A stretch of 37,883 bases of DNA from Pelagibacteraceae bacterium (GTDB taxonomy: Bacteria > Pseudomonadota > Alphaproteobacteria > GCA-002720895), in NCBI GenBank assembly GCA_002720895.1, contig PBIP01000015.1, positions 1 through 37,883 of the forward strand. Reading direction: 5' to 3'. Below, piece after piece: positions 27,962 through 37,232 of this stretch (position 1 is the first letter of the stretch; each line of letters begins with the position of its first letter). The notes under the pieces were generated by a model, which worked only from the letters and a program-made list of their open reading frames with translations, made no database searches and was not told where the DNA came from. Made by a program: the position numbers and the translations under genes.

Positions 27962-29067
27962 AAAAAAAAAATAATAGAAGAAATTTTTTAAAAAAAACTG
28001 CTCTTTTATCAACAGCAGCAGCTTTCTCTACATTCATTCCAAAAAAAATAAAGGCGGCTAAATCTTATAATTGGAAAATGGTTACAACGTGGCCAAAAAA
28101 TTTTCCTGGTTTAGGAACATGTGCGGAAATTTTTGCAAAAATGGTGAATGAAGGTTCTGATGGCAAAATGAATATTACAGTTTTTGGGTCTGGTGAAATA
28201 GTTCCAGCTTTTGAAGCGATGGATGCAGTTTCAAGTGGAGCAATTGAAATGGGACATGGTGGCCCATATTATTGGAAGGGGAAAGTTGCTGCTGCTCAAT
28301 ATTTATCAGCCATACCATTTGGTTTAACACCTCAAGAACAAAATTCTTGGTTTGAAAAAGGCGGTGGACAAGAAATAGCTGATAAAATTTATGAAAAAAT
28401 GGGATGTAAATTCTTTGTTTGTGGTAATACAGGGCCTCAAATGGGTGGATGGTACAATAAAGAAATAAAAACAATTGAAGATTACCAAGGCTTGAAAATG
28501 AGAGCTCCGGGTTTAGGTGGTGAAGTAATAAAAGCTGCTGGAGGAACAGTTGTAAATATACATGGAGGAGAATTACTAACATCTATACAATCTGGAGCAA
28601 TTGATGCATTGGAATGGGTGGGACCATATAACGATCTAGCTTTTGGAATTCACAAAGCTGCAAAATATTATTATTATCCAGGATGGCATGAACCTGCTGC
28701 TATTTTAGATTGTTTTATAAATCTAAAAAAATGGAATTCATTACCAAATAACTTAAAAAAAATTATTGCATTGTCAGCAAAGGCCGCTACTCAACAAATG
28801 ACTAATGAAATGATTGCTGGTAACAACATGGCTTTAAAAACACTTTTAAATAAACATGGGGTAAAAGTAAAACCTTTTCCGGATGAAGTATTAAAAAAAC
28901 TTGCCATATTATCTAATAAGGTTCTTAATAAATTATCATCATCTGATGAATTAAGTAAAAAAGTTTATAAAAGTATTATTAAATTTAGAAATGATTCAAT
29001 AAAAAGATCTGAAAATCAGAAAAAATTTTTAGAAACTAGAATGAAATACGTAAATTATGAAAAATAA
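27958..29067 (+). CDS. TRAP transporter substrate-binding protein (DctP/TakP-like), Tat signal peptide
   Basis: NNRRNFLKKTALLSTAAAFSTF twin-arginine motif; TTWPKNFPGLGTCAEIFAKMVNEGSDGKMNITVFGSGEIVPAFEAMDAV...GYYYYPGWHEP-like YYYYPGWHEPAAI. Start is ambiguous: TTG 27958 overlapping the bpt TGA, or GTG 27946 as in the ORF track. Confidence 0.92.
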   Translation: MKKKNNRRNFLKKTALLSTAAAFSTFIPKKIKAAKSYNWKMVTTWPKNFPGLGTCAEIFAKMVNEGSDGKMNITVFGSGEIVPAFEAMDAVSSGAIEMGHGGPYYWKGKVAAAQYLSAIPFGLTPQEQNSWFEKGGGQEIADKIYEKMGCKFFVCGNTGPQMGGWYNKEIKTIEDYQGLKMRAPGLGGEVIKAAGGTVVNIHGGELLTSIQSGAIDALEWVGPYNDLAFGIHKAAKYYYYPGWHEPAAILDCFINLKKWNSLPNNLKKIIALSAKAATQQMTNEMIAGNNMALKTLLNKHGVKVKPFPDEVLKKLAILSNKVLNKLSSSDELSKKVYKSIIKFRNDSIKRSENQKKFLETRMKYVNYEK

Positions 29068-29464
29068 TGAATCAATAAATAAAATTGAAGATTTTTTACA
29101 AAGTTATTGGAATGGAAAGCAGAAACTTTGGAAAGCTTTTTGGTTGATGGGTTTTGTTGTTCAAATTATATTCTCATTTTTTTTATTATTTGTTTTATAT
29201 ATTGGATTCTCTTTAGGATTAACATGGTCAATTAAAATTTTTATTTTTTTAATTTCTATGATTTATACTATTTGGATATATGTATCAATATGGAATTGTG
29301 CATACAATGTGAAAAATAAACTATGGGGTCACGTTTCTAGGACAATAGTAATTCTAAATATTGTATTTTTAATACTAGTATATACAGGCATTTTATCTTT
29401 CGATAATACTAATAGCCCTAAATTTATGACTGACGATAATTTATCTATGATTTTAAATAAATAA
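29057..29464 (+). CDS. small membrane protein of unknown function, TRAP-locus associated
   Basis: 135 aa; overlaps the receptor gene end; about 3 hydrophobic helices (WLMGFVVQIIFSFFLLFVLYIGFSL, IKIFIFLISMIYTIWIYVSIW, TIVILNIVFLILVYTGIL). No family recognised. Confidence 0.7.
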   Translation: MKNNESINKIEDFLQSYWNGKQKLWKAFWLMGFVVQIIFSFFLLFVLYIGFSLGLTWSIKIFIFLISMIYTIWIYVSIWNCAYNVKNKLWGHVSRTIVILNIVFLILVYTGILSFDNTNSPKFMTDDNLSMILNK

Positions 29465-29467
29465 TTT

Positions 29468-30835
29468 TTAGTAAAGTATTTCAGGCAACCATAAAGCAAT
29501 TTGTGGAAATTTTGCAATTAATAAAAGAACAATTAATTGAATGGCTACAAAAGGCATAACTCCTTTATAAATATCCGTTGTTTTTATAGAAGCAGGAGCA
29601 ATTCCTCTAAAATAAAATAAAGCAAAACCAAAAGGTGGGGTTAAAAAACTTGTTTGAAGATTAACTGCAATCATTATTCCAAACCAAAGCGGATTAATAT
29701 CCATTTGCAATAATATTGGTCCGATTATTGGTATTATTGTAAAAATTATTTGTATAAAATCTAAAAAGAAACCTAAAAAAAAAATTAAAATCATAAGAAA
29801 TAACATAGCCCCAACAGTTCCGCCTGGTATTTGATTTATAAATAAAGTTAACATTTCTCTACCCTCTAAGCCTATAAAAACTAAAGAAAAAATTTTAGCA
29901 CTTATAAGTATCAAAAAAATCATTGAGCTAATTTTTGTAGTGTCTAATGCAGATTTTTTTAGTATCTCCACAGAAAAACTTTTTTTTAATATTGTTAAAA
30001 CTATTGCTCCAACAGCACCTATAGATGCTGCTTCAGTCGGAGTGGCAATTCCTAGTAGTATAGATCCTAGAACAAGAACTATAAGTATTATTGGTAAAAG
30101 AATTATATTTAAAGTTTTTAATGTGAAAGGTTTTTTTTTACTGTTTATAGCAGGAGCATAATCTGGCTTAAAATAAATTATGATTATTTGCCAAAGACAA
30201 TATAGGGAAACAAGTAAGATGCCAGGTAAAATAGCTCCAGCAAATAAATCAATTGTTGAAATAGGATTTGATGGAATTTTTCCTTGAAGTAATTGTGACT
30301 GACTGTAAGCTCCTTGAAGAACATCGCTTAGCAGTATTAAAACTATTGATGGTGGTATTATTTGACCTAAAGTTCCAGACGCACATATTAATCCAGAAGC
30401 TAATTTTTTATCATATTTCCATTTAATCATTGTGGGCAAAGTAAGTAAACCCATGGTAACTACAGTTGCACCAACAATACCAGTTGAGGCTGCTAATAAA
30501 GTTCCAACAATAATTACAGTAAAACCTAACCCTCCTTTTATTTTTCCAAATAGATTTGCTACAGTTTCTAACAATTCTTCTGCAATTCTAGATTTTTCTA
30601 ATATAAGCCCCATAAATACAAATAAAGGAACAGCTACCAATAGTTCATTGGTCATAGTTCCAAAAATTTTTGATGGTATTAATGCTAAAAAATCTGCACT
30701 TAAAAAATTTGCAAAGGATGCATATATAGCAAATAAAATTGCGGTTCCTGCTAAAGTAAATGCAACTGGAAAACCAAATAATAAAAAAGCAAATGTAGTT
30801 GCAAACATTAAAATACTTAGAATTTCAGCTGTCAT
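29468..30835 (-). CDS. TRAP transporter large permease subunit (DctM family)
   Basis: 455 aa multi-TM; LVAVPLFVFMGLILEKSRIAEELLE, GIVGATVVTMGLLTLPTM, ASGTLGQIIPPSIVLILLSD, GIATPTEAASIGAVGA, GFFLDFIQIIFTIIPI. Confidence 0.95.
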   Translation of the reverse strand: MTAEILSILMFATTFAFLLFGFPVAFTLAGTAILFAIYASFANFLSADFLALIPSKIFGTMTNELLVAVPLFVFMGLILEKSRIAEELLETVANLFGKIKGGLGFTVIIVGTLLAASTGIVGATVVTMGLLTLPTMIKWKYDKKLASGLICASGTLGQIIPPSIVLILLSDVLQGAYSQSQLLQGKIPSNPISTIDLFAGAILPGILLVSLYCLWQIIIIYFKPDYAPAINSKKKPFTLKTLNIILLPIILIVLVLGSILLGIATPTEAASIGAVGAIVLTILKKSFSVEILKKSALDTTKISSMIFLILISAKIFSLVFIGLEGREMLTLFINQIPGGTVGAMLFLMILIFFLGFFLDFIQIIFTIIPIIGPILLQMDINPLWFGIMIAVNLQTSFLTPPFGFALFYFRGIAPASIKTTDIYKGVMPFVAIQLIVLLLIAKFPQIALWLPEILY

Positions 30836-31371
30836 AATTTTTTTAAAATTTTAAAGAAAATTTTCTTTTCTTTTTCTTTTATTACTAAAATACATCTAAA
30901 AATTAAAGCAATGGATTGGATAAATAAGAAAAAACAAAAAAGAATGATTGTTGTTTTATATAAATATAAAAATTCTAACCCTCCAGCTTCCCTTGATTTT
31001 TCAAAACTAAACCAAGATTTTAAAACATATGGTATTGAATATTTAGATACAATAAAAACAAAAGGAATAATAAAAAGAACTGAAAAAATAATGTTTATAT
31101 ATGCTTTATATTTTTCATTTAAACTTCTATAAAAAATATCTACTCTTACGTGTTTGTCATGAAGTAAAGAATATGAAGCGCCTAATAAAAAAATTAAACC
31201 ATTCATCCAAATATAAATTTCTTGCATCCATACAAAACCAATATTGAAAAAGTATCTAAAAATAGCAACTGAAAAAGCAGTAAAAGTCATTAAAATAACT
31301 AACCATGATATTTTATTGCCAATTGTGGTTGTTATTTCTTCAATAATTAAGATTATTTTTTTTAAATTCAT
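30832..31371 (-). CDS. TRAP transporter small permease subunit (DctQ family)
   Basis: 179 aa; four hydrophobic segments; WMQEIYIWMNGLIFLLGASYSLLHDKHVRVDIFY is typical of DctQ; 4-nt overlap with DctM. Confidence 0.9.
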   Translation of the reverse strand: MNLKKIILIIEEITTTIGNKISWLVILMTFTAFSVAIFRYFFNIGFVWMQEIYIWMNGLIFLLGASYSLLHDKHVRVDIFYRSLNEKYKAYINIIFSVLFIIPFVFIVSKYSIPYVLKSWFSFEKSREAGGLEFLYLYKTTIILFCFFLFIQSIALIFRCILVIKEKEKKIFFKILKKL

Positions 31372-31376
31372 TGTTT

Positions 31377-32075
31377 TTAAATTAAAATATTTTTTGTATA
31401 AAAAGGTAGTTTTTTATTATTTTTTTTTAAAAATTTATTTATAAAAAAACCTGTTAATTTTATTGCTTGTTTTAAAGACTCTTTAGTTGCAGAAACATTA
31501 TGATTTATTAGAAATTCAGGTAAATCTAGTAATTTTTCTTTATATATTTCTCCTTCTTTGTCAGACACAGCCTTACCAGAGTTGGGAGATATATATATTA
31601 AATTATTTTTAATTCCTGATACAGCGCATTTTTCTAAATCAAGTCCATACCCAAGTTCTGATAATAAAAATAATTCCCACTTAACATATGTTTCAAGCCA
31701 ATCTTTAGAAAATAAATTTTCTATCAATTTCATAGTTTCTTTATAAATTTTTTTATAAGGATTATTTTTAGGAAAACTTAATTCTAATATTGAGCAAATT
31801 GTAAGCAACGCATTTAATCTATTTTTATCATCAAAAAGAATAATGCTATTATTTTTTATTAACTCAAATCTGCAATTCCAAAGTTGATTGTCTAATCTAA
31901 AAGTACATTTAATAAAAACTTTGTTACCTATTTCATATGTTCCAAAATCTTTTTTTAATACACCTTTTACCAGACCTGAATTAATACCGTGATTTAATGA
32001 AAAAAAAGTAATTAATAATGAACTTTCTCTATATTTTTTTTTTTTTATTATAATTCCTTCATCATTTATTTGCAT
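31377..32075 (-). CDS. recO: DNA repair protein RecO
   Basis: 232 aa; DEGIIIKKKKYRESSLLITFFSLNHGINSGLVKG, WELFLLSELGYGLDLEKCAVSG. Confidence 0.88.
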   Translation of the reverse strand: MQINDEGIIIKKKKYRESSLLITFFSLNHGINSGLVKGVLKKDFGTYEIGNKVFIKCTFRLDNQLWNCRFELIKNNSIILFDDKNRLNALLTICSILELSFPKNNPYKKIYKETMKLIENLFSKDWLETYVKWELFLLSELGYGLDLEKCAVSGIKNNLIYISPNSGKAVSDKEGEIYKEKLLDLPEFLINHNVSATKESLKQAIKLTGFFINKFLKKNNKKLPFYTKNILI

Positions 32076-32079
32076 TTTA

Positions 32080-32763
32080 TCAAAGTAATTTATTTTTTAA
32101 AATATGATCAACCATTTTTTTTGCTGCATTAATTTCGGCTATTTTAATTGTATTTGCAGTAGCAGAAAATTTTTTTATTCCTTTTAAAAAGACTTCTATT
32201 TCAAAAATAGGATTATGAGCCGGACCTTCTTTACTTTTCAAAACATATTTGGGTAAATCTAATCCTTTTTTTTGCGCGACCTCTTGCAATAAAGATTTTG
32301 GGTCTTGTGGTGGTAAGATATTTTGTATAATTTTTTTTTCCCAATATTTAAAAATAAATTTTTTTACCTCATTTAAATTTGAGTCTAAATATATTGCTCC
32401 AATTAGTGCCTCGCAAACATCGCTTAAAATTGAAATATTTTTTTTTAAATTTAAATTTTTTCTTTCTGATTTGTCAATTTTTAACATTTCTTTTAAATTT
32501 ATTTCATTTGCAACTTCTAATAATTTTTGTTTAGAAATTAAATCTGATAATCTTTTTGATAAAGCACCTTCATTTTCATTTGGATATTTTGAAAATAAAT
32601 TTTCTGAAATTACTAGAGATAAAACCCTATCACCTAAAAATTCTAACCGTTCATAATTTTCACTCTTTCTTTTTTTAAAACTAGAATGAGTAAATGCTAA
32701 TTCAATTAATTCTTTATTTTTAAAAATATAATTTATTTTTTTCTCAAATTTATCAATTTGCAT
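32080..32763 (-). CDS. rnc: ribonuclease III
   Basis: 227 aa; AFTHSS, NYERLEFLGDRVLSLVIS, LSDVCEALIGAIYLD, DPKSLLQEVAQKKGL, C-terminal dsRBD. Confidence 0.96.
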   Translation of the reverse strand: MQIDKFEKKINYIFKNKELIELAFTHSSFKKRKSENYERLEFLGDRVLSLVISENLFSKYPNENEGALSKRLSDLISKQKLLEVANEINLKEMLKIDKSERKNLNLKKNISILSDVCEALIGAIYLDSNLNEVKKFIFKYWEKKIIQNILPPQDPKSLLQEVAQKKGLDLPKYVLKSKEGPAHNPIFEIEVFLKGIKKFSATANTIKIAEINAAKKMVDHILKNKLL

Positions 32764-33556
32764 AATAATTATTTACTTTTTTATTGATAATTTTTCCAAT
32801 TCTATCATACCTAATTCTCCACTTCCAAAATTTTGTAATTCCATAATTTTTTTTATCTAATGAAAAAAAAATCATTTCTGCTTTTCCAACTAAATTTTCA
32901 AAAGGAACAAATCCAACATAATTTAAAACTCTGCTATCTATTGAATTATCTCTATTATCTCCCATAAAGAAAAAATTATTTTCTGGAACCGTGTAAACAA
33001 TCGTATTATCTCCTGCTGCATTATCGCCTTGCATTTCTCTTATAAAATGTTTTTTTCCATTTGAAAAAATTTCAACAAAATCAAATTCATTTAAATAATT
33101 ATTGTGTACTTTGATAACGGATTCTTGAACACTATCTCTCTGAACTTGAATATCATTTATATAAAGCAATCCATCTTTTATTTGAATTTTATCTCCTGGC
33201 AAGCCTATCAATGTTTTAACATAGTCAGTTCTATTATCATTAGGCGTTTTAAAAACAACAACATCCCCTCTTTTAGGATTTTTTTTTAATATCCTATCTT
33301 TAATTAAAGGTAAAGATAATGGTAGCGAATGTTTACTGTATCCATATTTATATTGTGAAACAAAAATAAAATCACCTATCAATAATGTTGGGATCATTGA
33401 TCCAGAAGGTATTTTAAAAGGTTGGAAAAAAACTGTTCTAATAAATATTGCTATTAAACCTGCTGAAAAAATTATTTTTAAAGCTTCCCATTTGCTTTCA
33501 CTTGTAAAAACTATATATAGAACTAAAAGTAATAGTAAAATTATTGATAATTGCAT
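32753..33556 (-). CDS. lepB: signal peptidase I
   Basis: 267 aa; FKIPSGSMIPTLLIGDFIFVSQY, KRGDVVVFKTPNDNRTDYVKTLIGLPGD, FFMGDNRDNSIDSR. Confidence 0.96.
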   Translation of the reverse strand: MQLSIILLLLLVLYIVFTSESKWEALKIIFSAGLIAIFIRTVFFQPFKIPSGSMIPTLLIGDFIFVSQYKYGYSKHSLPLSLPLIKDRILKKNPKRGDVVVFKTPNDNRTDYVKTLIGLPGDKIQIKDGLLYINDIQVQRDSVQESVIKVHNNYLNEFDFVEIFSNGKKHFIREMQGDNAAGDNTIVYTVPENNFFFMGDNRDNSIDSRVLNYVGFVPFENLVGKAEMIFFSLDKKNYGITKFWKWRIRYDRIGKIINKKVNNYYAN

Positions 33557-33562
33557 AAATTA

Positions 33563-33961
33563 TTATTTTTTTAAAAAGCTAATAATAACATTAGAAACCA
33601 CATAATCTTTTTCATCAGAAATTGAGATATTTATTATCGGTTTATATCCCCTAGGTGTCTTTTTATATAGATATTTTTGGACACGATCGCTTAAAATTAT
33701 ATAAGGTTTGCCATTTAATTTATTTTTTAATGAAATATCTTTAAAAGATATATTTTTTGTAAATCCACTTCCTAGCGCTTTAACAAATGCTTCTTTTGTT
33801 GCAAAAAATTTTGCTAATTTATTTGCAGTTAAACTTATTTTTGTCTTTTTTTTTATTTCATCCTCTGAAAGAATTTTTTTTTCAAATAATTCACCGTACT
33901 TATCGTGTACTTTCTTTACTCTTGATATTTTCAGCAAATCTATACCTGTTCCTAAAATCAT
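33563..33961 (-). CDS. acpS: holo-[acyl-carrier-protein] synthase
   Basis: 132 aa; ILGTGIDLLKISRV, LAKFFATKEAFVKALGSGF. Confidence 0.94.
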   Translation of the reverse strand: MILGTGIDLLKISRVKKVHDKYGELFEKKILSEDEIKKKTKISLTANKLAKFFATKEAFVKALGSGFTKNISFKDISLKNKLNGKPYIILSDRVQKYLYKKTPRGYKPIINISISDEKDYVVSNVIISFLKK

Positions 33962-33966
33962 TATTA

Positions 33967-34719
33967 TTAAGCCGATCTAAGAAGAAATTTTTTTTTTCTA
34001 GAATTATTAATTATATTTTTCATTTTTAAAATTGTTTTTTTTAAACCCATAAAAATAGATTCTCCTATTATAAAATGCCCAATATTTAACTCAGATATTT
34101 CGTTTATTTTAGCTATTTCTTTTACATCATTATATTTTAATCCATGGCCCGCATGACATTCAATATTATTTTTTTTTGCAAACTTAGCGGATTTTTGTAT
34201 TTGAAAAAATTCTTTTTTTTTATTTTTTTTGTTATCACAAAATTCTCCAGTATGTAATTCAATTGAAAAAACTTTTAGTTCAACACATGCTGAAATTTGT
34301 TTTATGCATGGATCAATAAAAACGCTAACTCTAATATTGTGATTTTGTAATTTTCCAATAATAGTAGATATTTTTTTTTTATTTTTTAAAACATCTAAAC
34401 CGCCTTCAGTAGTTATTTCTTTTCTTTTCTCAGGAACCAGGCAAACTCTTTTTACTTTTGAATTAATTGCTATTTTTAACATTTCGTTTGTTGGCGCCAT
34501 CTCAAGATTTAGTGGTATTTTTAACTTTTTTACTAAGTTTTTAATATCGATATCTGAAATGTGTCTTCTATCTTCTCTTAAATGAGCGGTTATATTATCA
34601 GCTCCAGCACTTTGCGCTATTAAAGCCGCTTTTAACGGGTCTGGATGCAAACCACCTCTTGCATTTCTTATAGTTGCAACATGGTCTATATTTATACCTA
34701 ATCTTAATTTAGAATTCAT
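33967..34719 (-). CDS. pdxJ: pyridoxine 5'-phosphate synthase
   Basis: 250 aa; LRLGINIDHVATIRNARGG, HLREDRRHI, NLEMAPTNEM, IELHTGEF, CHAGHGLKYNDV, ELNIGHFIIGESIFMGL. Confidence 0.96.
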   Translation of the reverse strand: MNSKLRLGINIDHVATIRNARGGLHPDPLKAALIAQSAGADNITAHLREDRRHISDIDIKNLVKKLKIPLNLEMAPTNEMLKIAINSKVKRVCLVPEKRKEITTEGGLDVLKNKKKISTIIGKLQNHNIRVSVFIDPCIKQISACVELKVFSIELHTGEFCDNKKNKKKEFFQIQKSAKFAKKNNIECHAGHGLKYNDVKEIAKINEISELNIGHFIIGESIFMGLKKTILKMKNIINNSRKKKFLLRSA

Positions 34720-36846
34720 TTACTCTCCTTTTATTCTATTAACTGAAGAAACAGAACTCAATGAACGAATTGAAGCAATAATGTTGGTAAAGTGATTTAG
34801 ATTTTTTACTTTAACATCAACTTGCATTTCAAAAAAAGTTTTTTTTCTAGAAGTTAATTTTAAATTAATGATATTTCCTTTATTATTACCTATTGCAGAT
34901 GCAATTTCTCCTAAATTTCCTGGTTCATTAACAACAATAATTAATATCCTCCCTACATATTCTTCTAGACCAACTTTTTTATTATCCCAAGAAAGTGAAA
35001 TTATATTTTTTTTTAAATATTTGCTAATTTCATTACAATCAGTGGTGTGTATTGCAATACCCTTACCTTTAATTGAAATCCCTACAATCTTATCTCCTGG
35101 CATTGGACAGCAACATTTAGAATAATTTATAGCAAACCCAGGTAAAAGTCCTTTAATAGCTATCGAATCTTTTCTTTCTTTTTTTAAATTAGATTTTACA
35201 TTTCTTTCTTTAATTTTTTTAAGTGATGGGTGAATTGCATATAATACTTTAAGTGGATCAAAATTACCTTTTCCAATATTAAAATATAAATCATCAATTG
35301 TAGATAGTTTAAAAAGTTCTAAAGTTTGCTTTAAATTTGCTTCATCAAAATTTTTATTATTTTTTAAAAAGAAATGTTTTAATATTTTTATTCCCAAATT
35401 TGAATATTCTTTATATTCTTTGGTTTTAATAAATTTTTTTATTCTACTTTTTGCCCTTGGTGTTTTTACAAAATTTGACCAATTCGGTGAAGGGCTTTGA
35501 AACTTAGACTTTATAATTTCAACTTGATCGCCATTATTTAAAAAATTTTTTAAGGGTGTAATTTTTCCATTAACCTTAGCCCCTATACAAACATCTCCGA
35601 GTTTAGTGTGAACAGCATAAGCAAAATCAACCGGCGTTGCCTTTTCTGGTAAAGCTATAAGATCTCCTTTTGGAGTAAAGCAAAACACTTGATCTTTAAA
35701 CATTTTCATTTTTGTATTTTCAATAAATTCATCTGGTTCAGAAGATGTTTCGACAATTTCCGTTAATTCTCTTAACCATTTGTATTTTTTTCCTTCTTTA
35801 AAATTTATATCGTTCTTGTATTGCCAATGTGCTGCAACACCAAGTTGTGCAATTCTCTCCATTTTTTTTGTTCTTATCTGAACTTCGATTTTTTGTTTAG
35901 CTGGACCAAATATAGTTGTGTGAATTGATTTATATCCATTTTGTTTTGGTAAACTTATGTAATCTTTAAATTTACCAGGAACTATGGGATAGTTTGTATG
36001 AATTTCTTTTAAACATGAATAACATTGATCTATATCATTTACAATTATTTTAAATGCCATAACATCGGATAATTGCTCAAAAGTTATATTTTTTTTCTTC
36101 ATTTTTCTCCAGATAGAATAAGGTTTTTTCTCCCTTCCCACTATTTCGACATTAATATTTGCTTTTTTTATAACAGTCTGTAATTGACGTATAATTAATC
36201 TAATATTATTCTTTCCCTCAGATTTCAAAAAATTCATTCTTTTAACAATAGTTTTTTTTACATTTGGATTTAGTTCTTCGAAAGCAAGATCTTCTAATTC
36301 ATCTTTTATTTTACGTATTCCAATTCTATCTGCTAAAGGAGCAAATATTTCCAAAGTTTCATTAGAAATCTTTTTCTTTTTTTCTACATTTTTTAAATAT
36401 TTTATTGTTCTCATATTATGCAATCTGTCAGCTAACTTTACAAAAAGAACTCTGATATCTTCAGAAATTGCTAAGATAAATTTACGTAGATTTTCAATTT
36501 GATTATTTTTTTTTGTTTGTTGAAATGAAATTTTTGACAGCTTTGTTACGCCATCAACTAGATTTGCTACTTCAATTCCAAAATTTTTTTTTATTTCTTG
36601 TTTAGTTGCTAAAGTATCTTCGATCACATCATGTAGCAAACCAGTTATTATTGAATTTTCATCTAACTTCATTTGCGCAAGTATATTGGCAACTTCAAAT
36701 GGATGTGAAAAAAAAGGATCTCCTGAAGCTCTTTTTTGACTTCCATGAGCTTTTTTTCCAAAAATATAGGCTTTATTAATATTGTCTGCATTAATTTTTG
36801 GAAAATAATTTTTTACTTTTTCCACTAATTTCGTTTGTTCATTCAT
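34720..36846 (-). CDS. RelA/SpoT-family (Rsh) (p)ppGpp synthetase/hydrolase
   Basis: 708 aa; HD domain (HGSQKRASGDPFFSHPFEVANIL, LLHDVIEDT, KLADRLHNMRT), synthetase, TGS (FAYAVHTKLGD) and C-terminal ACT domains. Confidence 0.95.
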   Translation of the reverse strand: MNEQTKLVEKVKNYFPKINADNINKAYIFGKKAHGSQKRASGDPFFSHPFEVANILAQMKLDENSIITGLLHDVIEDTLATKQEIKKNFGIEVANLVDGVTKLSKISFQQTKKNNQIENLRKFILAISEDIRVLFVKLADRLHNMRTIKYLKNVEKKKKISNETLEIFAPLADRIGIRKIKDELEDLAFEELNPNVKKTIVKRMNFLKSEGKNNIRLIIRQLQTVIKKANINVEIVGREKKPYSIWRKMKKKNITFEQLSDVMAFKIIVNDIDQCYSCLKEIHTNYPIVPGKFKDYISLPKQNGYKSIHTTIFGPAKQKIEVQIRTKKMERIAQLGVAAHWQYKNDINFKEGKKYKWLRELTEIVETSSEPDEFIENTKMKMFKDQVFCFTPKGDLIALPEKATPVDFAYAVHTKLGDVCIGAKVNGKITPLKNFLNNGDQVEIIKSKFQSPSPNWSNFVKTPRAKSRIKKFIKTKEYKEYSNLGIKILKHFFLKNNKNFDEANLKQTLELFKLSTIDDLYFNIGKGNFDPLKVLYAIHPSLKKIKERNVKSNLKKERKDSIAIKGLLPGFAINYSKCCCPMPGDKIVGISIKGKGIAIHTTDCNEISKYLKKNIISLSWDNKKVGLEEYVGRILIIVVNEPGNLGEIASAIGNNKGNIINLKLTSRKKTFFEMQVDVKVKNLNHFTNIIASIRSLSSVSSVNRIKGE

Positions 36847-36929
36847 ATTTTATTACACATATTATAATATAAATAATAAAATATACTTTGATTAAAAGAA
36901 ATTTTAAAGATTTTATAAAACAGCTTTAG

Positions 36930-37193
36930 CTATTTTTTTTTTTCAGACTCTAAGTCCTCAAGCATAGCTATATTCTTTTGAAATGATTTAACTAGCTCAA
37001 GTTTTAAATAGCTTAGAGGTATCTTTTCTTGAGCAATTTCTCTCAAAGCAATTACTGTATTTTTATCATTTTCTTTATCCAAATCAGTAATTTCGCCTTG
37101 ATTTAACTCCTTAGCTCTTTGTGATGCATACAAAACTAAATCAAAAGGATTGGAAATTTTTTTTATACAATCTTCTATAGTGACTCTAGCCAT
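36930..37193 (-). CDS. rpoZ: DNA-directed RNA polymerase subunit omega
   Basis: 87 aa; MARVTIEDCIKKISNPFDLVLYASQRAKELNQG...NTVIALREIAQEKI. Confidence 0.93.
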   Translation of the reverse strand: MARVTIEDCIKKISNPFDLVLYASQRAKELNQGEITDLDKENDKNTVIALREIAQEKIPLSYLKLELVKSFQKNIAMLEDLESEKKK

Positions 37194-37232
37194 AATAATT
37201 TATAATTTAATAAAATTTTTTATTTGATCAAC

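Noticed and set aside
28175-28582. 135-aa minus-strand ORF (MLVILLHVYLQLFLQQ...)
   Set aside because: Lies entirely antisense to the well-supported TRAP receptor gene; composition is typical of a shadow ORF.
30432-30854. 140-aa plus-strand ORF opposite dctM
   Set aside because: Shadow ORF of the TRAP permease; no independent support.
36846-36930. Possible small RNA or promoter element between rpoZ and the Rsh gene
   Set aside because: Only generic AT-rich sequence with TATAAT-like matches; no structured GC-containing element.
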